NCBI RefSeq assembly: GCF_019097595.1 | Contig: NC_080734.1 | Span: forward strand, 10,237,392 to 10,301,391 | From: Hemibagrus wyckioides | Lineage: Eukaryota; Chordata; Actinopteri; Siluriformes; Bagridae | Reading direction: 5' to 3' | Length of the DNA stretch: 64,000 bases | Notes under the pieces: model-generated | The model's database searches: none | What the model was told of the DNA's origin: nothing | Seen by the model: the letters and a program-made list of their open reading frames with translations, nothing else | Position numbers and translations under genes: made by a program | In this document: positions 13,061-26,700 of the stretch, piece by piece | Layout of the letters: each line of letters begins with the position of its first letter | Numbering within the stretch: the stretch's first letter is position 1

Positions 13061-15120
13061 TGCAACAGATATACTAGAGAGATTTTATGTAACAGTGGGC
13101 TTGAGAGCAGAAATCTGTAGCTAGGGATAGAGGAAGAATCTACCCTGAACTTCTGAGCCTATTGACACTGCCAATCCCTCCAGGAAAAGCAGAGTTAAAC
13201 AATGAATGAATGAATGAACAAATATGTGGGTGTGCCAAAATGATAGCATTATATGATCCTTCTTAAAATAATAGTGAGAATGTGACAAATGCGCATTCAT
13301 GTTCTAGCTCATAAAATTTGCTCTCCTCTTTCCTAAGCCAATTCAGTGCCTCTCTCCAATGTTCAGAATGTCTTACATAGTGATTTTGTGGATTAGCCAC
13401 CAACTAGAAATTTTACTGAATGACAGAAATATTCTGGAAGCACAAATATTCTGTCTTTTGCTTTCACAAGTAATAAGACGGTTATGCAACGCATACTGAG
13501 TTACTTGGCCACAGGCCAAATCAAGCTTCAGAAGAGATACTGTGAATGTCTAATTAGTATGCATATGTTTTAGCTAAAGAAGACTGGATAAAAGTGTTGC
13601 ATATTTTTAAATGAACATTTAGCAATAATATCCTTTGGCTCATGATATTAAAACAAACACATGTGACCTAATATATAGGTGTATTTGGTGTTTTCAGTTA
13701 TTCCATTTGAAGAGGTCATAGTAAAGATATAGTACATGTATAAAGTGGTTGCAACAGAGTAATCATGTCGTAAAATGTAACTTGCTTGATTTAGCTGTGT
13801 TTAACATATTGGTGAATATGAAATATAAATATAAAAAAGTGATCTACCACTTCGCTATCAGGTGCTGTGCTTCCGCTGCAGTGAAAGGGTTATGGTTTCC
13901 CATAAGGGCACAGTGCCCAAACATGCCACAGGAATTCCCTCTTGAAGCATAGCCAAAATGTCAAGTCTAATGGAGGAGTAATACCCTCCCCAGCCTCCCC
14001 CTTGTTTTCAATCCTGAGAGCATGTGAGGCCAGAAGTGGACTCAGGTCAAGCAAACTGTTTGTGTTTTGAATGTTAGGACATACCGGGTCACCAGTTTTG
14101 ACCTTTTGTGCAGCATCTGCTTATGTGGAGGTAGTGAGTGTGTGTTCTTTAATATTATTGTAAGAATATAAATATGGCTGTATGTATAATTAAGCGTAAT
14201 ACAATTTGGCAGTACATGTTTTTGTTGCTCTTTCACAGTATATTTGGCAAGGATCTCTGTGCGCATTGACAAAGCTTGAATCCCTGCCATGTTTTTACCT
14301 TCTGAGAGCAAACTTAGAAGTGTTTAAACATTAAGCAATACATGAACAGAGTGAATGACATCTACTTGCATTACACTCTCACATTACGTCATGTCAAGTG
14401 AAAAAGAAAACATAATTAAGCCTAAATATAATACTGTGGTGTAGAACCAGCTTCACTTTAAAAACCTTTTAAAAATCTTTTTTCGTTACTTATCCTTTCA
14501 TGAATAAATTTAACATTCAGAAAAGGTCTGTGTAAAAAGCACAGAAAAAAACCTGTTTGCTTAAGTAAGGCAAAGTCCATTAACACTTTAGTATCTATGG
14601 TGAAATATGGGTTCAGGGGGCAATCTAGGGCAATGAACAAGCCTGGGGTTCACACAGAACATTCACGCACATGTACAGGTTGAACAGATAACCTCATTTA
14701 CTCTCTCAATGATTAAGCACTTGTTCACCCAACTCTGGTGTGTGCAATGTGTATAGCTTCCTGCTCCAAACAAGACACTTTATCTGAAGGTAGACTTTAA
14801 AACACATTATCAAGGTGTAAACTGATGGTGCCTAAAACTCATGACAGTGAAGTGCTTATCTTATATGCAATATTTAAAGGAGTTCAGAGATAAGAGTGCA
14901 CTTATCAGACTGATGAACAGGACATATGTCGAGATTATACAAATTATTTAGTTATAGTTTATTATGACCTTTCATGAATTAATTAAGAAAAATCATTTCA
15001 GTTCAACATCCATGTTTGGTGACTTGGAAAAAAATTGATATTCATAATTGGGCTTCTGTAAGTCCTACCTACATATTATGAGGTCACACTGTGAACAAAA
15101 TGGGTAACAATGTCAAGATA
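13061..15120. other. Intergenic, nothing recognised
   Basis: No coding similarity, tRNA fold or clear transposon end seen. A somewhat G/C-richer patch at about 13860-14040 stands out from the AT-rich background, but I cannot give it a function. Confidence 0.5.
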
Positions 15121-15126
15121 AAATGC

Positions 15127-15133
15127 AAATTGC

Positions 15134-15188
<55 letters not shown>

Positions 15189-15194
15189 CAATTT
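15127..15194. repeat. AT-cored inverted repeat (palindrome 1)
   Basis: AAATTGCTGTGTGTA on the left and TACACAGCAATTT on the right are reverse complements apart from one extra GT unit. They flank an uninterrupted TA array of about 45 bp, so either strand could extrude a cruciform or long hairpin. Confidence 0.8.
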
Positions 15195-15246
15195 ATATAT
15201 ATATTTACATATTTATATATATATGTATTATATATATCTATATATA

Positions 15247-15334
15247 TAATTTTCTAATACAGTGGTAATATATATATAGATAGATATAGATATATATCTA
15301 TCTATATATATATTACCACTGTATTAGAAAATTA
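15247..15334. repeat. 88-bp near-perfect palindrome (palindrome 2)
   Basis: The left arm begins TAATTTTCTAATACAGTGG and the right arm ends with its exact reverse complement. The arms are about 42 bp each and meet at an AT/GATA-like centre with almost no spacer. It may be a small MITE formed almost entirely of its inverted repeats, or an expanded AT tract captured by a palindromic duplication. Confidence 0.85.
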
Positions 15335-15339
15335 CATAA

Positions 15340-17670
15340 CTGTAATGACCTCGTCATTGCATGTTTTTTTTTTTATTAGATGGTTTACACAGTGTGAGAT
15401 GGCAGAGAGGCTTTGATTGCCCAAGTATTTGGAGCTGCTCTATAAACCCTTGTCTCTGACAGGCTCATTCCAGGTCTCCTGGGCAGAGCAGCAGTACAGT
15501 ATCCTCCCCATTTAAGGATGGTTACATAATATCAAAGGATTTACACAGGCATTCATGCTGCGGTTGTAATACAGGACCTTGCTTCACCACAGCCAGCCAC
15601 TACAGGTAGTTTAGAGCAGCACCCAAATGAGATGATCATTATTACACAGTTACAGAGCCATATTACCCCACAACATCAAGTTGTAATGCTCATCCTGTTT
15701 TAAAACTTTAGAATATGAAGTTAAATGAAGTCACACCATCTTACACTGTCAACCACTACATTTTACTACATCACAATACTACAACGGTTATTCTGCAGCT
15801 GTAATAACATGCGCTGGAACAGAATCCATAGATACTATAACATACTTACTTCCTTTGTAGTAACACATAAAAAGTCATTGTTCATTTGAATGTCAGAGAC
15901 CCAAGAGGAAATAACTATGAAAATGATATATCAACAGTTGTGAAACTGATTTATCATCAAAATATACCCACCAACACAAGTTTCAGAGCCATGTAATGAC
16001 TTGGGAGCAGAGGGAAAGATAAATTTAAATGTATGGTCTTAGAAGTTGTATGATGTATGTCTGGAATGTGGCCTTGTGCTCTTGAAAACTCATAAAGAGC
16101 AGAAAACTGAGAGCAGTCAACACCAGCACAATAAAATCAGTGGTAAACTGCTAGAAGATTTAATGTGGCATTTGTTTCACATAAACTATAGAAATTCAAC
16201 ACTGCTGATTTGACCTTATGTATATGAATGTCAGTCCATGAAAGCTAATGTCCTTCATTCCAATCCTAAAAGATCAAGCCAAGTAGAAAAGAAAAAGCAG
16301 GCGAAGGTTTTTATGTGTAGAAGCTAGAAAGCAAACCTCTTTTTTAATAGAAACTTGCTTAGTGTTAACAGGAGTGTAATCTCCAACACAGAAAATTAGA
16401 GGGCCATAAATTAAAGTTGAAAGCTCAGTGGAAAAATGTGGAGGTTGTTGGAAAGGCACAAATTAATTCGAGTGTTTACAAACAACACAAATTTTACGTG
16501 TTAACTTGATGTGCACAATAACACCTGCAGAAACAGAGTGGTCTGTTCAGGCACATGTGATTGTGAAATACATATGTTGTTCTGTACGGCACTTTGTTTT
16601 ATCCAGTTAAATCTGGCTCTCTTAATACTCTCACAAAGTCTGCTGTGTGCGGCTGGACGCCAGGCAGCAGGATCCCAAATTGCATATTTCTTTTTTGACT
16701 GACTTCCCAGAGCTCCCTGTGGTTTTACTGCTTTTTGTTCTCTTTCTAGGAATCATATCCATGTACTGGAAATTCTCGGCAACACCATACGTTTATCAGT
16801 AAATTATTAAATACTCAAATAACGATTAAGTACTCAATTTTCTGTAGTTTTTTAGCTTATTCATTAATAAAAAACAGAGTAGTATATACGATGTATACAA
16901 TATATAAATATATCAAAAATATAGGAAAAGCTGCTGAATGCTTTTGCACAGATGTTTATCTGCTAAATCCTTTTTTTAAATGAGTTCACAGTAACACATT
17001 AGTGGTTAATCAAAAACTATAAAAAGAGGCATTAATCACTGTGTATATAGGAAATGTAGGAAGCACAGAGCCAGGGGGGGGGGGGGGAAGACATATTACA
17101 ACAGTTTAACATCTTGGTGTGGACACTTGTTGTAGCTTGTTAATGAAATAGTGTTATTATCCTACATTGTATAATATATGATTTGTTATTAGTTGTTAGT
17201 GTTGTGATCTGTATTTACTCAGTGACATTCATTTAATTAAAAGCATATGCAAATTGCCATTGTGGAAAACAAATCATCCATAAATTAGCCCCTTGGGTAC
17301 TACTATGAGGCTTTGCAGATTTACAGCTGTCTGCTAAGGACATTAGATAGTAAGTCATTTCTAAGCAAAACATTCCATGTGGTGTGCTCTTGAATTTCAC
17401 ATGCATGTAACAGCTAATCCGTTGTTAGTTTAACACTATGTTATGCATTAAGAAAAAGGAATCAGTATGACAGCTATAGCAATGCTATTCAACTGTTGAA
17501 AACTTTTAACCTTGTATTATTTCATTATGAAATGTAAAATATTTGATTGATATCATCAAACCTGTGTGTGGTATAAATATACAGCAGGGATGTATATTTA
17601 ATGAATACAAATGAATTATTGCGACTGAACAGTTAATGTGTTTTGAATAAGTACAAATACATATTATATA
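15340..17670. other. Intergenic, nothing recognised
   Basis: No gene or mobile-element end identified. A 14-base G run lies at about 17077-17090. The rest is AT-rich unique-looking sequence. Confidence 0.5.
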
Positions 17671-17680
17671 TATACAAATA

Positions 17681-17798
<118 letters not shown>

Positions 17799-18347
17799 CA
17801 CTACCAGTCAAAAGTTCTCAAAATCTTCTAATTCCATGGTCTTTCCTGAGGTTTATTTCTTTCTACATTGTAAAACAATGCTGAAGGCGGCCGAAATACA
17901 CAATAATGTCCTTTGAACAGTTGATATTGAGATATGTCTGCTACTGATGCTCTGTAAAGCCTTCATAATGGCTCTAATCTGAGGTGTTGTTAATTGGTGA
18001 TTTCTGAGGCTGGTAACTCTAAATGAACTTCTCCTCTGCAGCAGAGGTAAGTTTTGGTCTTGCTTTACTGGGATGGTCTTCATGTGAGCCAGTTTCATCA
18101 TGGTGCTTGATGGGTTTTGTGAATGCACTTGACAATACTGTTCTTGCAAGAACTATTCCAGAACACCTGACCTTCGTGTCTTAAAATAACAACTGACTGT
18201 TTTTTGTTGTCATTACATATGGATTACTGAAGTCCATGTGTGTTATTTCATAGTTTTGAAATCTCCAGTATTGTTCAAGAATGTAGAAAATACATCCCTA
18301 AACAAAAAACATTGAATTAAAAGGTGTGTCCAAACTTTTGACTGGTA

Positions 18348-18350
<3 letters not shown>
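17799..18350 (-). mobile_element. Tc1/mariner-type non-autonomous element, 552 bp
   Basis: The ends are inverted copies: CACTACCAGTCAAAAGTT on the left and the reverse complement of the same motif on the right (ending ...GACTGGTAGTG). A TA dinucleotide flanks each side, the target duplication expected of Tc1/mariner. The interior has an open frame of 98 codons on the minus strand (17853-18149) but no DDE transposase, so movement would depend on an enzyme supplied elsewhere. Similar short elements are abundant in teleosts. Confidence 0.8.

Positions 18351-18440
<90 letters not shown>
18351..18440. repeat. (TA)n array, about 90 bp
   Basis: An uninterrupted TA array starts exactly at the right end of the Tc1-type MITE. 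Together with the array on the left, the MITE sits inside a TA-rich microsatellite, a preferred target for TA-specific insertion. Confidence 0.95.
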
Positions 18441-18441
<1 letters not shown>

Positions 18442-20400
18442 TGTATATATTTGTTTCATTTATCCAACCCACAAATGAGGGAATAGAACAGCATTTCTAG
18501 GACTTTGTGTGTTGTTAGTAAAATGCCTGTTCTCCTAAGAAAAAACAACAGAAAATCCAACTAAACACACAAAAGCTAAAACACTCTAATTACAACTGTC
18601 AAAATGCTTACAGGATAAATCTTCTTGCGTGCTACAGCAGGGCTGTTGACAGTGCTACCGTGACAGTGGTACCAGGTCAAATCAGGACAACACAGTTCCT
18701 CCTGGGGCAGTGGTCAGAAAGGACTAAGCATGCAAAGCATCCGGCACAAATGTTTTAAGTCAGTAACACTTTTTGTAGGGATTGCCCTCTATCTCGTCTT
18801 ACCAGAGCAGTCAGGCGCTAATCTAAATAAAACCTCTTCTCAGTCACGTACATTGCACTGTGGAGATTGTAAAACACACAAGGTTTATTGAGCCCCTGAA
18901 ACTCTATGGCTGACAATGGTTGCTCTTGGATCAAGCTAGAGTAACTGGAGCAGAGTGGCTTTTGAAGCATTCACTGTGTCGTTTTCAGCAACTATGAAGA
19001 GCACAACATTCCTGGAGGTAAATGAAATGAAGGGGTTCTGCTGTCATGGATCAGACCTCTCCATGGTAAAGCACCATGCTCACTGACCCCATTTCCTCAA
19101 AGCTGGGTTAATTTTTTGACACAGCTCCACTGAAGTCATTTGGACAGTGACCTGAAATGACTCAAAACCAAACTGTGTCAAAAAAAGGTGACAAAAATAT
19201 CCATTAAATATGCTTTGGTTTGCTATGGTAAACAAGGGTAAACTAGGGTTAGGTATTATGAGCTTTGTCATTGCTAATAAGATTCAGGTCATCAAAATAC
19301 GAGGTGCATTCTTAGAGGGATAACAACAGTAAAACAACAGCAAGTTAAGCTTAGTCCACCCACTGCCATTTGTACAAATGTTAACCATATTCTTATGAAG
19401 TCAGTTATAGCTGTAGCTGCTATTTATATACACTGTAGTGTATCATTACGTATGGCTTAGAATAGGTTGTTTAAATGAACATCTTCATGTAAGCTTGTGT
19501 GTACTATACGCTCTGAGGTCTAGGATCATATCAATGTATAATTAGTGTATAGAATTAACACTCCTTTCTAGGCCACTAGTGCAAAGTAAATGTAGTTAAT
19601 AGGCAGAGCTTTAGATCATGTGTTTGTTGGGTATTACCCTAAGAGCACATACCTTACAGGTCTCATCCATAAAAGATGCTGAAATTAGGTTACACATGAT
19701 CAAAGGTGGCCTCAATGAACTCTTAATACAAAGGAGCTCATGAGCACTATACATTCAGAGAAGATTAAAGGACGAAAAGCACATTTCAACCTTTTCACTT
19801 AAACTGTTTGGAATATATATGTGCTTTATGCATTGAGATGGTCAAGAGAAGATCAACTTTAACTGAAGCAAATTCTGTCATGTTTATTTGTACATATTTG
19901 GGCTTTTCTTAAAGTTCTCAAATAGGTCAAGCTCCTCACTGTGTCTTCTATGTCCTAAATAATTTTCTTTGCTTGTTTTTTGGTAAGTTATTAAAAAGTG
20001 ATTCATAAATAAATGTATACATGGGTGTTAACTTTACTATTGTGATCTGTCTTAGTAATAAATTTATGACTGATTATTTTTGTGAATTTACACAGAATGT
20101 AATTACCTCTTCCAGACCAGTTCAGGACCGATGCTAGGCATGATTGCAGTCTAATTTTAGCTTGATGAGGCAAACAATAACAAGTTCACAATTCTGATTT
20201 CTTTAAACCCCATTTTTTTCCCATTCCCTTGCAAATTCTCAGCAGCTAGCTAGCTTATTATAATTATGACCAAAATAAGTGAAGTCTAGCATCCTCCGAA
20301 ACTACCTAACTAACTGCTGCTCATCCTACATCATAGGAAACTGAACACACTTGGAGGCAGTGCCCTATTTCATATACACACGCTCACAGATGACTATGAT
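18441..20400. other. Intergenic, nothing recognised
   Basis: AT-rich sequence without supported coding regions, RNA genes or transposon ends. Confidence 0.5.
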
Positions 20401-20415
20401 TGGCTAGTGTTGATT

Positions 20416-20740
20416 TGATTGACAGAAGATTGGTTAATGCCATTCTTCCTATTGAGACAGCATGAACAATTAGCGTTTTCTGGATGCATGGCCATGGATG
20501 GCTGTGTTGTTATCAGTGATAAAATGAGTTAATGGGTTTCAGCTTATTAGTCTGGTTTCTTGCTCCAATGCTTAAATTGCTGGTGATCAATTTCAACATT
20601 GCCAACAGTCTATTATGAGATAATTGTTAACTGATGGGTATGAGTTTGGCATGGCACAAAAGGAGAAAATGGAACATCCACCCGTGGCTTGATTTGCATG
20701 TGACGTCATTCATCTAGGAACTAATAATTAACTGTTAAAG
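20416..20740. promoter_or_regulatory. Candidate distal enhancer (PBX/MEIS, octamer and CRE motifs)
   Basis: A perfect PBX-MEIS/PREP decamer TGATTGACAG lies at 20416-20425. Further on, an octamer ATTTGCAT (20692-20699) is followed one base later by a palindromic CRE TGACGTCA (20701-20708), and a TAATTA homeodomain core lies just beyond. Perfect consensus sites of three classes within 330 bp in a non-repetitive stretch suggest a regulatory element. The sites are read directly; the function is inference, since short motifs also occur by chance. No target gene can be named. Confidence 0.3.
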
Positions 20741-20749
20741 GCCTTTGAC

Positions 20750-23700
20750 AAGCCCCCAGAGAAGAGCCATGGCATTTTGAAGCAGAAACATAAAAGCAGG
20801 TTTGAAGAAATAAGCCTGACAAAGAAATTCTTTGTTCTACAATATGTACATTTCTGTTTAGCAGTTAGCAGATGATGAACATATTTAAGTGAGGTTTTAT
20901 TAAAGCCACAAATGCAGATAATATTGATCAGAGTACTCTGATGATGGCATATTTTTTGAAGCTAAGATACGATTGCAGTACTCAATAACAAGCTGTGGTT
21001 TAAACCCTGGAGCTATGTTGCACCAACACATCCTGATGCAACACTGTGCCACCTTATTGGAAATTAGTTAAAAATTAGGCACACGTATTGCCAAGCTCTA
21101 CATTAAAACAGATTATGTGCTTTGTAGTAAACATAACAGACATTAGGTACTGTGATAAAATGTGGGGCATGATGGTACAGGTAGTGTTATCATTTCACAG
21201 CTGCAGTGTCTTTGGTTAGATTGTTCTTGTGTTTGCATTGGAATTTCATACAGGTTCTCTGGTTTTTACTCACCTCCCTAAAAATATTTCCATTAGGTCA
21301 ATTGTACAACTCCAAGGTTGCCAAGTTGTTAATTTGTGAATTGTGAATGTAAAGAAAGAATTGTATCCTGGAAATCTCTTCTGCTCACTGAAAGGCCTGA
21401 TAAAACAAAAAGACAAAAATGAAGAAGAAATAGAAACCACTATCCTAACCCCACATATTTTAAGTTAACATTTTTAAGAAATGTTTAAATTAATAATATG
21501 CTGTCTAGTTTTTCACATATTTGAGAAAAAAGCTATGGGACTCTATTGTAAACTGGCATCTTGTATTAAATTATTTGTTAGATTTTAAAGGTTGTCTCCT
21601 CATGGACCATATGAATTCTTTCTGTGTTTTTTTTTTTTTTCACTCAAATCCTTCACCAAATATTACTTACACCATAAAGCCACATCAACATATGTCTTAA
21701 TCTTTATAGGGCTCTGTCCATGTTGGAGACCCTCTCTGTGTCCTTAGCCCTAACCTGCTGTTAAAGTGACGGAAGTGTTGACATTTTACCTTGACCCTAT
21801 ACATGTGACCCTGCACATAAACTCATGTTTACTTTTTCTGTGTGTGCCAAAGTTCTTTCATGTTAACAACGTGTGCACATTTGCTTTCCTGTTTTGCTGT
21901 CACCCCAGGTGACTATCATTTAACTCACATAGTGTTCTTGTGAGCCTTTATGGGGTTGTTGTCTTGGGGTAGGTGGAAATGGTGTAAGATGTGCTGTACC
22001 AAAATGTACTACGATTAAATCTGCATTTGTGTTTTTGTGCAATCAGGCACAGAGTTAATAATAGTACAGGGACTAAAATTAGGGGAGCTGAATGGAGTAA
22101 CTTTGTTAGCTGGCCAGAACAACATAGAACAACACAGATAGGTTGCTCCATGTAATAGTCACAGTTCATACCTGACCTGATAACAGGCAACCTTCACTTG
22201 AAAACAACTTGACCTGATATAAGTATTGAAAGAACACTTTATCACAATATTTGGACTATACTGCTGTGGTGTGTTTTCAATAAGGCACTGACAAATCAAC
22301 ATGGTGAAGGGCAAAGGGGAGGAAACACACACAAAAACACACTGTTTCTTTGAAGAAAAAAACATTTGTTTCCAGTTTGATATCCTATGGCAATATCTTC
22401 ATAAATATAAGCATAAATGATAAACGATATGTGGAATGCTAATTAGCTGAGAACAGGAAAGCAGACAGTGATATACTTTTCCTGTGTATAAAACAAATTT
22501 TTAGCAATCAATATTACTAGATTGCTAGCCAAGAAGCTATGAAAGTGTAACGCAGAATTGAAAACAACATGTCCTCTAAGTAACAAAGGCATAGCTGACA
22601 CTCCAGTCTTCCAGTGGACCAAACTGAATTCACTGTACACCAACTGTACATCAGTTATCATATGTTAAGCAAATCCATGCTGTTACGTAGGCATAAAATG
22701 CAAATGAATTGAAATATAACAAGTTAGCTGTGAAGGACATATTAAAGGGTCAATTCATTTTTAGGAAGTTGGTTGTAGCTTTTATTTTTATTTTTAACTG
22801 TAGGAGGATGTTGCATTTTTAATTTTTGTTGTAAACATAATTTACAACGGATACCATTAACTCAAGGACAATTCTTTTGTGTTCGGCAAAGTTATTCAGA
22901 ATGCAAGATGTCACTAGACTACCCAGCGCTTTGTATATTCGTCACATGGCATGTGCCGGATTGTTTTTTCCTTTCTTTGTCGCTTTTAATTCCGGAGAAG
23001 AAAAGTGGAGATGTAACAGTCCTTGGTTAAAAAATACAAACCTAGCCTTGAAGCTTCAAATTAGAATTGGTTACGGCCCCCCCCCCGTCTCTTTCCACAT
23101 AGGCATGTGGGGTGAATGACTCACCAACCTTTAAAGCTCAGAGAACATCCATTTTCACATTTGCTTATTTATTTACATTTTTGTTAATGTTTCACACACT
23201 TTATTGGTTGCCCTTGGTGACACGTAAGACTAGAGATTGTGCAGATTGACATGTAAGTGCCTTATGGGGTTTGTCAATATCTTTAGCGTCACGTTTCCAG
23301 CATTCGATGACTAAACTACGATAAGTGGTGGGCAAAATAACATGAGAAATTTGAACTAAACCGTGGTTATAAAGACTGCTACCAAGGTATGTCATTAAGT
23401 TGACTTACAACTAAAGTGCGTCAATTAGCAGAGTCAGCACCTTTTTCAAAGCAATAATAATGTCATGAAAAGGCCAAAGAGTCAAAATAGAGAAACATAA
23501 AAGGAAAGGCAATATTTTTATCCAATGTTAAAGGGAAGAGGTGCAGTGATTACAAATTAAGCCTCACAAATGAGGACAGATGGCCACTTAACAGGATAGT
23601 GGCTAAATACCACTAAACCAAAGCCTTAAAAATGACAACTCTGTGTGATTCAGTCTCAGATGTTTGAATGACGTGAATGTCACAAAGCTAGAATTTAGGA

Positions 23701-26700
23701 CAACTGCACCATTTGTGATTTTCTTGTATCCAGGTAACCTGAGCCCCTAAGCACTGCACCTAAAGTATGTCATCTTTCACATTTTTTCCCTACATCTTGA
23801 CATATCTGCATTTGGTCATGGATAAATGACACCTTTATCTGTTGGAAGTGCTTCCAAGAAATTCATATTTTGGTGTCAGTGAAGCTGATGATCATTCCGC
23901 ATGGTTGTGAAAGGGCCACAGGATGTGGAACACAATTTTTTACACGTCCAGTGGCACTCTGTGGTGTAAACGCTTTTCTCTTATTAAGTTGGACCACGAG
24001 TTCTGTCACGTTTCATACACATAAGATGAGGGTTGTTTTTTTTTTTTTTGTCCCAGACTGTTGGTGGTCTCAGGTGACAGAAGAACCAGAACTTTACGTT
24101 GGTAGTGTTTACATCCTTAATGGATTTAATGCATTTCTGCACAATTCCTTGAATAAGCAGAAGAAAATGAGCTGTTGACCCTGGTACAAATGTGGATCTG
24201 TGGACAGGTCAAGCCTCACAAAACAGAACTGATGGTTAGTGATAGTTTCTGACTCTCTGACGACGCTGACTGCAGAATGACTCATTCCACTCTGTTTCAA
24301 CACTCACTTCTGTTTTTGTTTTCTGATGTTATCTCTCTCTTCAGCTGGCAAGGAATCATGCACACTCAATAAAATGATTGTTGTTTCACCTCAAGCTGAG
24401 GTCAACCTGAGCTGGACATTGTTGATTGGCATCTGGTAGGAAGTGGAGTATTGCACCATGTCCAGGACCACATCCAATGCATTCCTGCCATAGAAAGAGG
24501 AAAACAATATGTTCTTTTTAAGATGTATTGAAAGAACACATTCTGGAAGGGGTTGAGACTGAGGGAATACTAATTCAGCTGTGTTGTAATGTACATGGAA
24601 ATTGAAAGACTCGTTCCCATGCTGTACCGAGCACTCTGATTCCATCTTATTCAGGTCTGTGGTTTGTGTCACAGCAACCCTAGTTGAACCCAGTCTGACA
24701 GTACAGGCTTGTCACATGGAGTCGTGGCTCAGGAGGTACAGGAGCAAGGAGGGCACAGAAGGACAAGCAGCATGTGCCTTGCTCAGCATGGTATCTCTCT
24801 GCTATGGGCAAAATGCCTGAGCTCTCCTGCTGAGTCCATGCTGCCCCCCACTGAGAGGATGGAGGCAGTGGAGAGACCAAAATTTAATAAATAAATAAAT
24901 TAAATTAAATAAATAAATAAATAATGAATAGCATGAATAAAATGAATGAATAAATAAAAAAATAATTAAAGAATGAATGCTGGATCATGAGCTGTATTTA
25001 TCTAATAAAAATGCTGACACCCTAAATTATTATGTGTCATTTAAATTATTTTGTGGTCCACGTTAAAATAGCCAAAATTAGTTGAGTTTTTGTTTAGAGA
25101 CTTTCATACGTGGATAGACTACATAGGTAATTAATTTCTTGAATTAACTATTACTTATTTAATAACGTATCTTTCCATTACAACACTCTGAACATTAAAA
25201 CGCAAAATTACGCATGGTTAAAATGTAGTGATTAAAGACATTAATAATCACATTTAACACTAGTTTGAGTTTAGATAAATTTGTGTAATCTATAGATCTA
25301 TGAATCCTCACAGACACAGTGTGCATATTCCCCAATAAAGCATCTGCTTTCCATTTGTGTCTGTGTATATTCATATATTCGCTCAGTGAAATGAAAGATG
25401 CGCCATGCCATGGAATGGGTGCTTAAGCAGTCCGAACATTATTTATTTCTTATTTTTGCTCCTCTTCTGAGTCACTGCTTTGAGTGGCAGCTGAAAGATC
25501 AGGTAAGGCGACTGGAAATTACCATCTGCCACCAGCAGGGTGCATAAAAAAAAAGACCAAAATAGATCCACTCACAAGCTTCTGCTGAAGAGACAGAGAA
25601 TTATTTCTGTCATAATGTATTTGTTTTGAGAAGTAGGCTAAGTCACATCCTTGATGTTTGAGCTGGTGTAGAAACCAGACCCTGTAAGGGGATTTTATAT
25701 TCATATATATATATGTATTATGCTTTTTTTAAAAGTAGTGAGACACAGACATATAGACAATGGACTTGCAAGTCTTTAAAGCTTCCTTTAACATCTTTAG
25801 ATAATTGCCCACTTTATAAAGGTGAAATACATTAAGGCTTGATTTATGGAAAATGAACAAAAAAAAAAAAATCAAGCCTGTTCGATGTGACTCTGTAATT
25901 CTACCCTTTTATAAAGACCCAGATGTCTCTTTGTGTTATAATTCTGATAATCTTGTTTGAAGTGAAAGCGTATTTTACATGACCCACTTGCCATATATTT
26001 TTGCTCAAATGGGTTTCCTTCAAAAGGAAACATCTCTGTGTATGGATGCACCAAGTTATTGCATTTAGAAGCAATACTATATTAAATTGCTTTGTAAAAA
26101 CTGTAGACATGTATTGCATTTTACAGGGGTAGGATTTATTTACATGATATTATGGCATACTGCTGATGAAGTCTCTAATTCAATTAGTCAGAAGGTTTTG
26201 ATTAATGCCATGTTCAGATGGCTCCCAACCTTCTACAGTATTCCCTTTAATATAAGCTGTGGCCTCAGTCAGATCATCATCATGTATCTTCTACCAAATT
26301 GCCCTATCATCTTTAGAAGATTAAGATCTGTATCCACATAACTCAACCTCAAATGTGCCTAAAACCTGATATTAATTCATGACAAAATATATCCTATTGC
26401 TTTCTTTTAAACAACAAACAAAAACAATGTCTAACCAATTAAATATTATGATACAGACCATAAGGCCATAAACTAGCCCTAAAGTGGTAACATTGACTAG
26501 ATCCTGCAGAACACAAGAAAATGGTCAATAGTTAACAAGAGTCAGGTGAGCTCAACTCTTTTCTGTATTACAGGGTGCTATATTGCAGTATGCTTGTACC
26601 AAAATCTGAAAACTGAGGCTTTACTAAGTATTTATCCAGAATTTACCCCTAGAGAAACCTCTATGAAACCTATGTCTTTGTATTATATAAACATACAGGT

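Noticed and set aside
17853..18149. 98-codon minus-strand frame inside the 552-bp Tc1-type element as an active transposase
   Set aside because: Too short, without DDE motifs; the element is non-autonomous.
22877..23119. 80-codon plus-strand frame (MCSAKLFRMQDVTRL...)
   Set aside because: No family recognised, no splice sites or codon signal that sets it apart, and a C run near its end suggests noncoding sequence.
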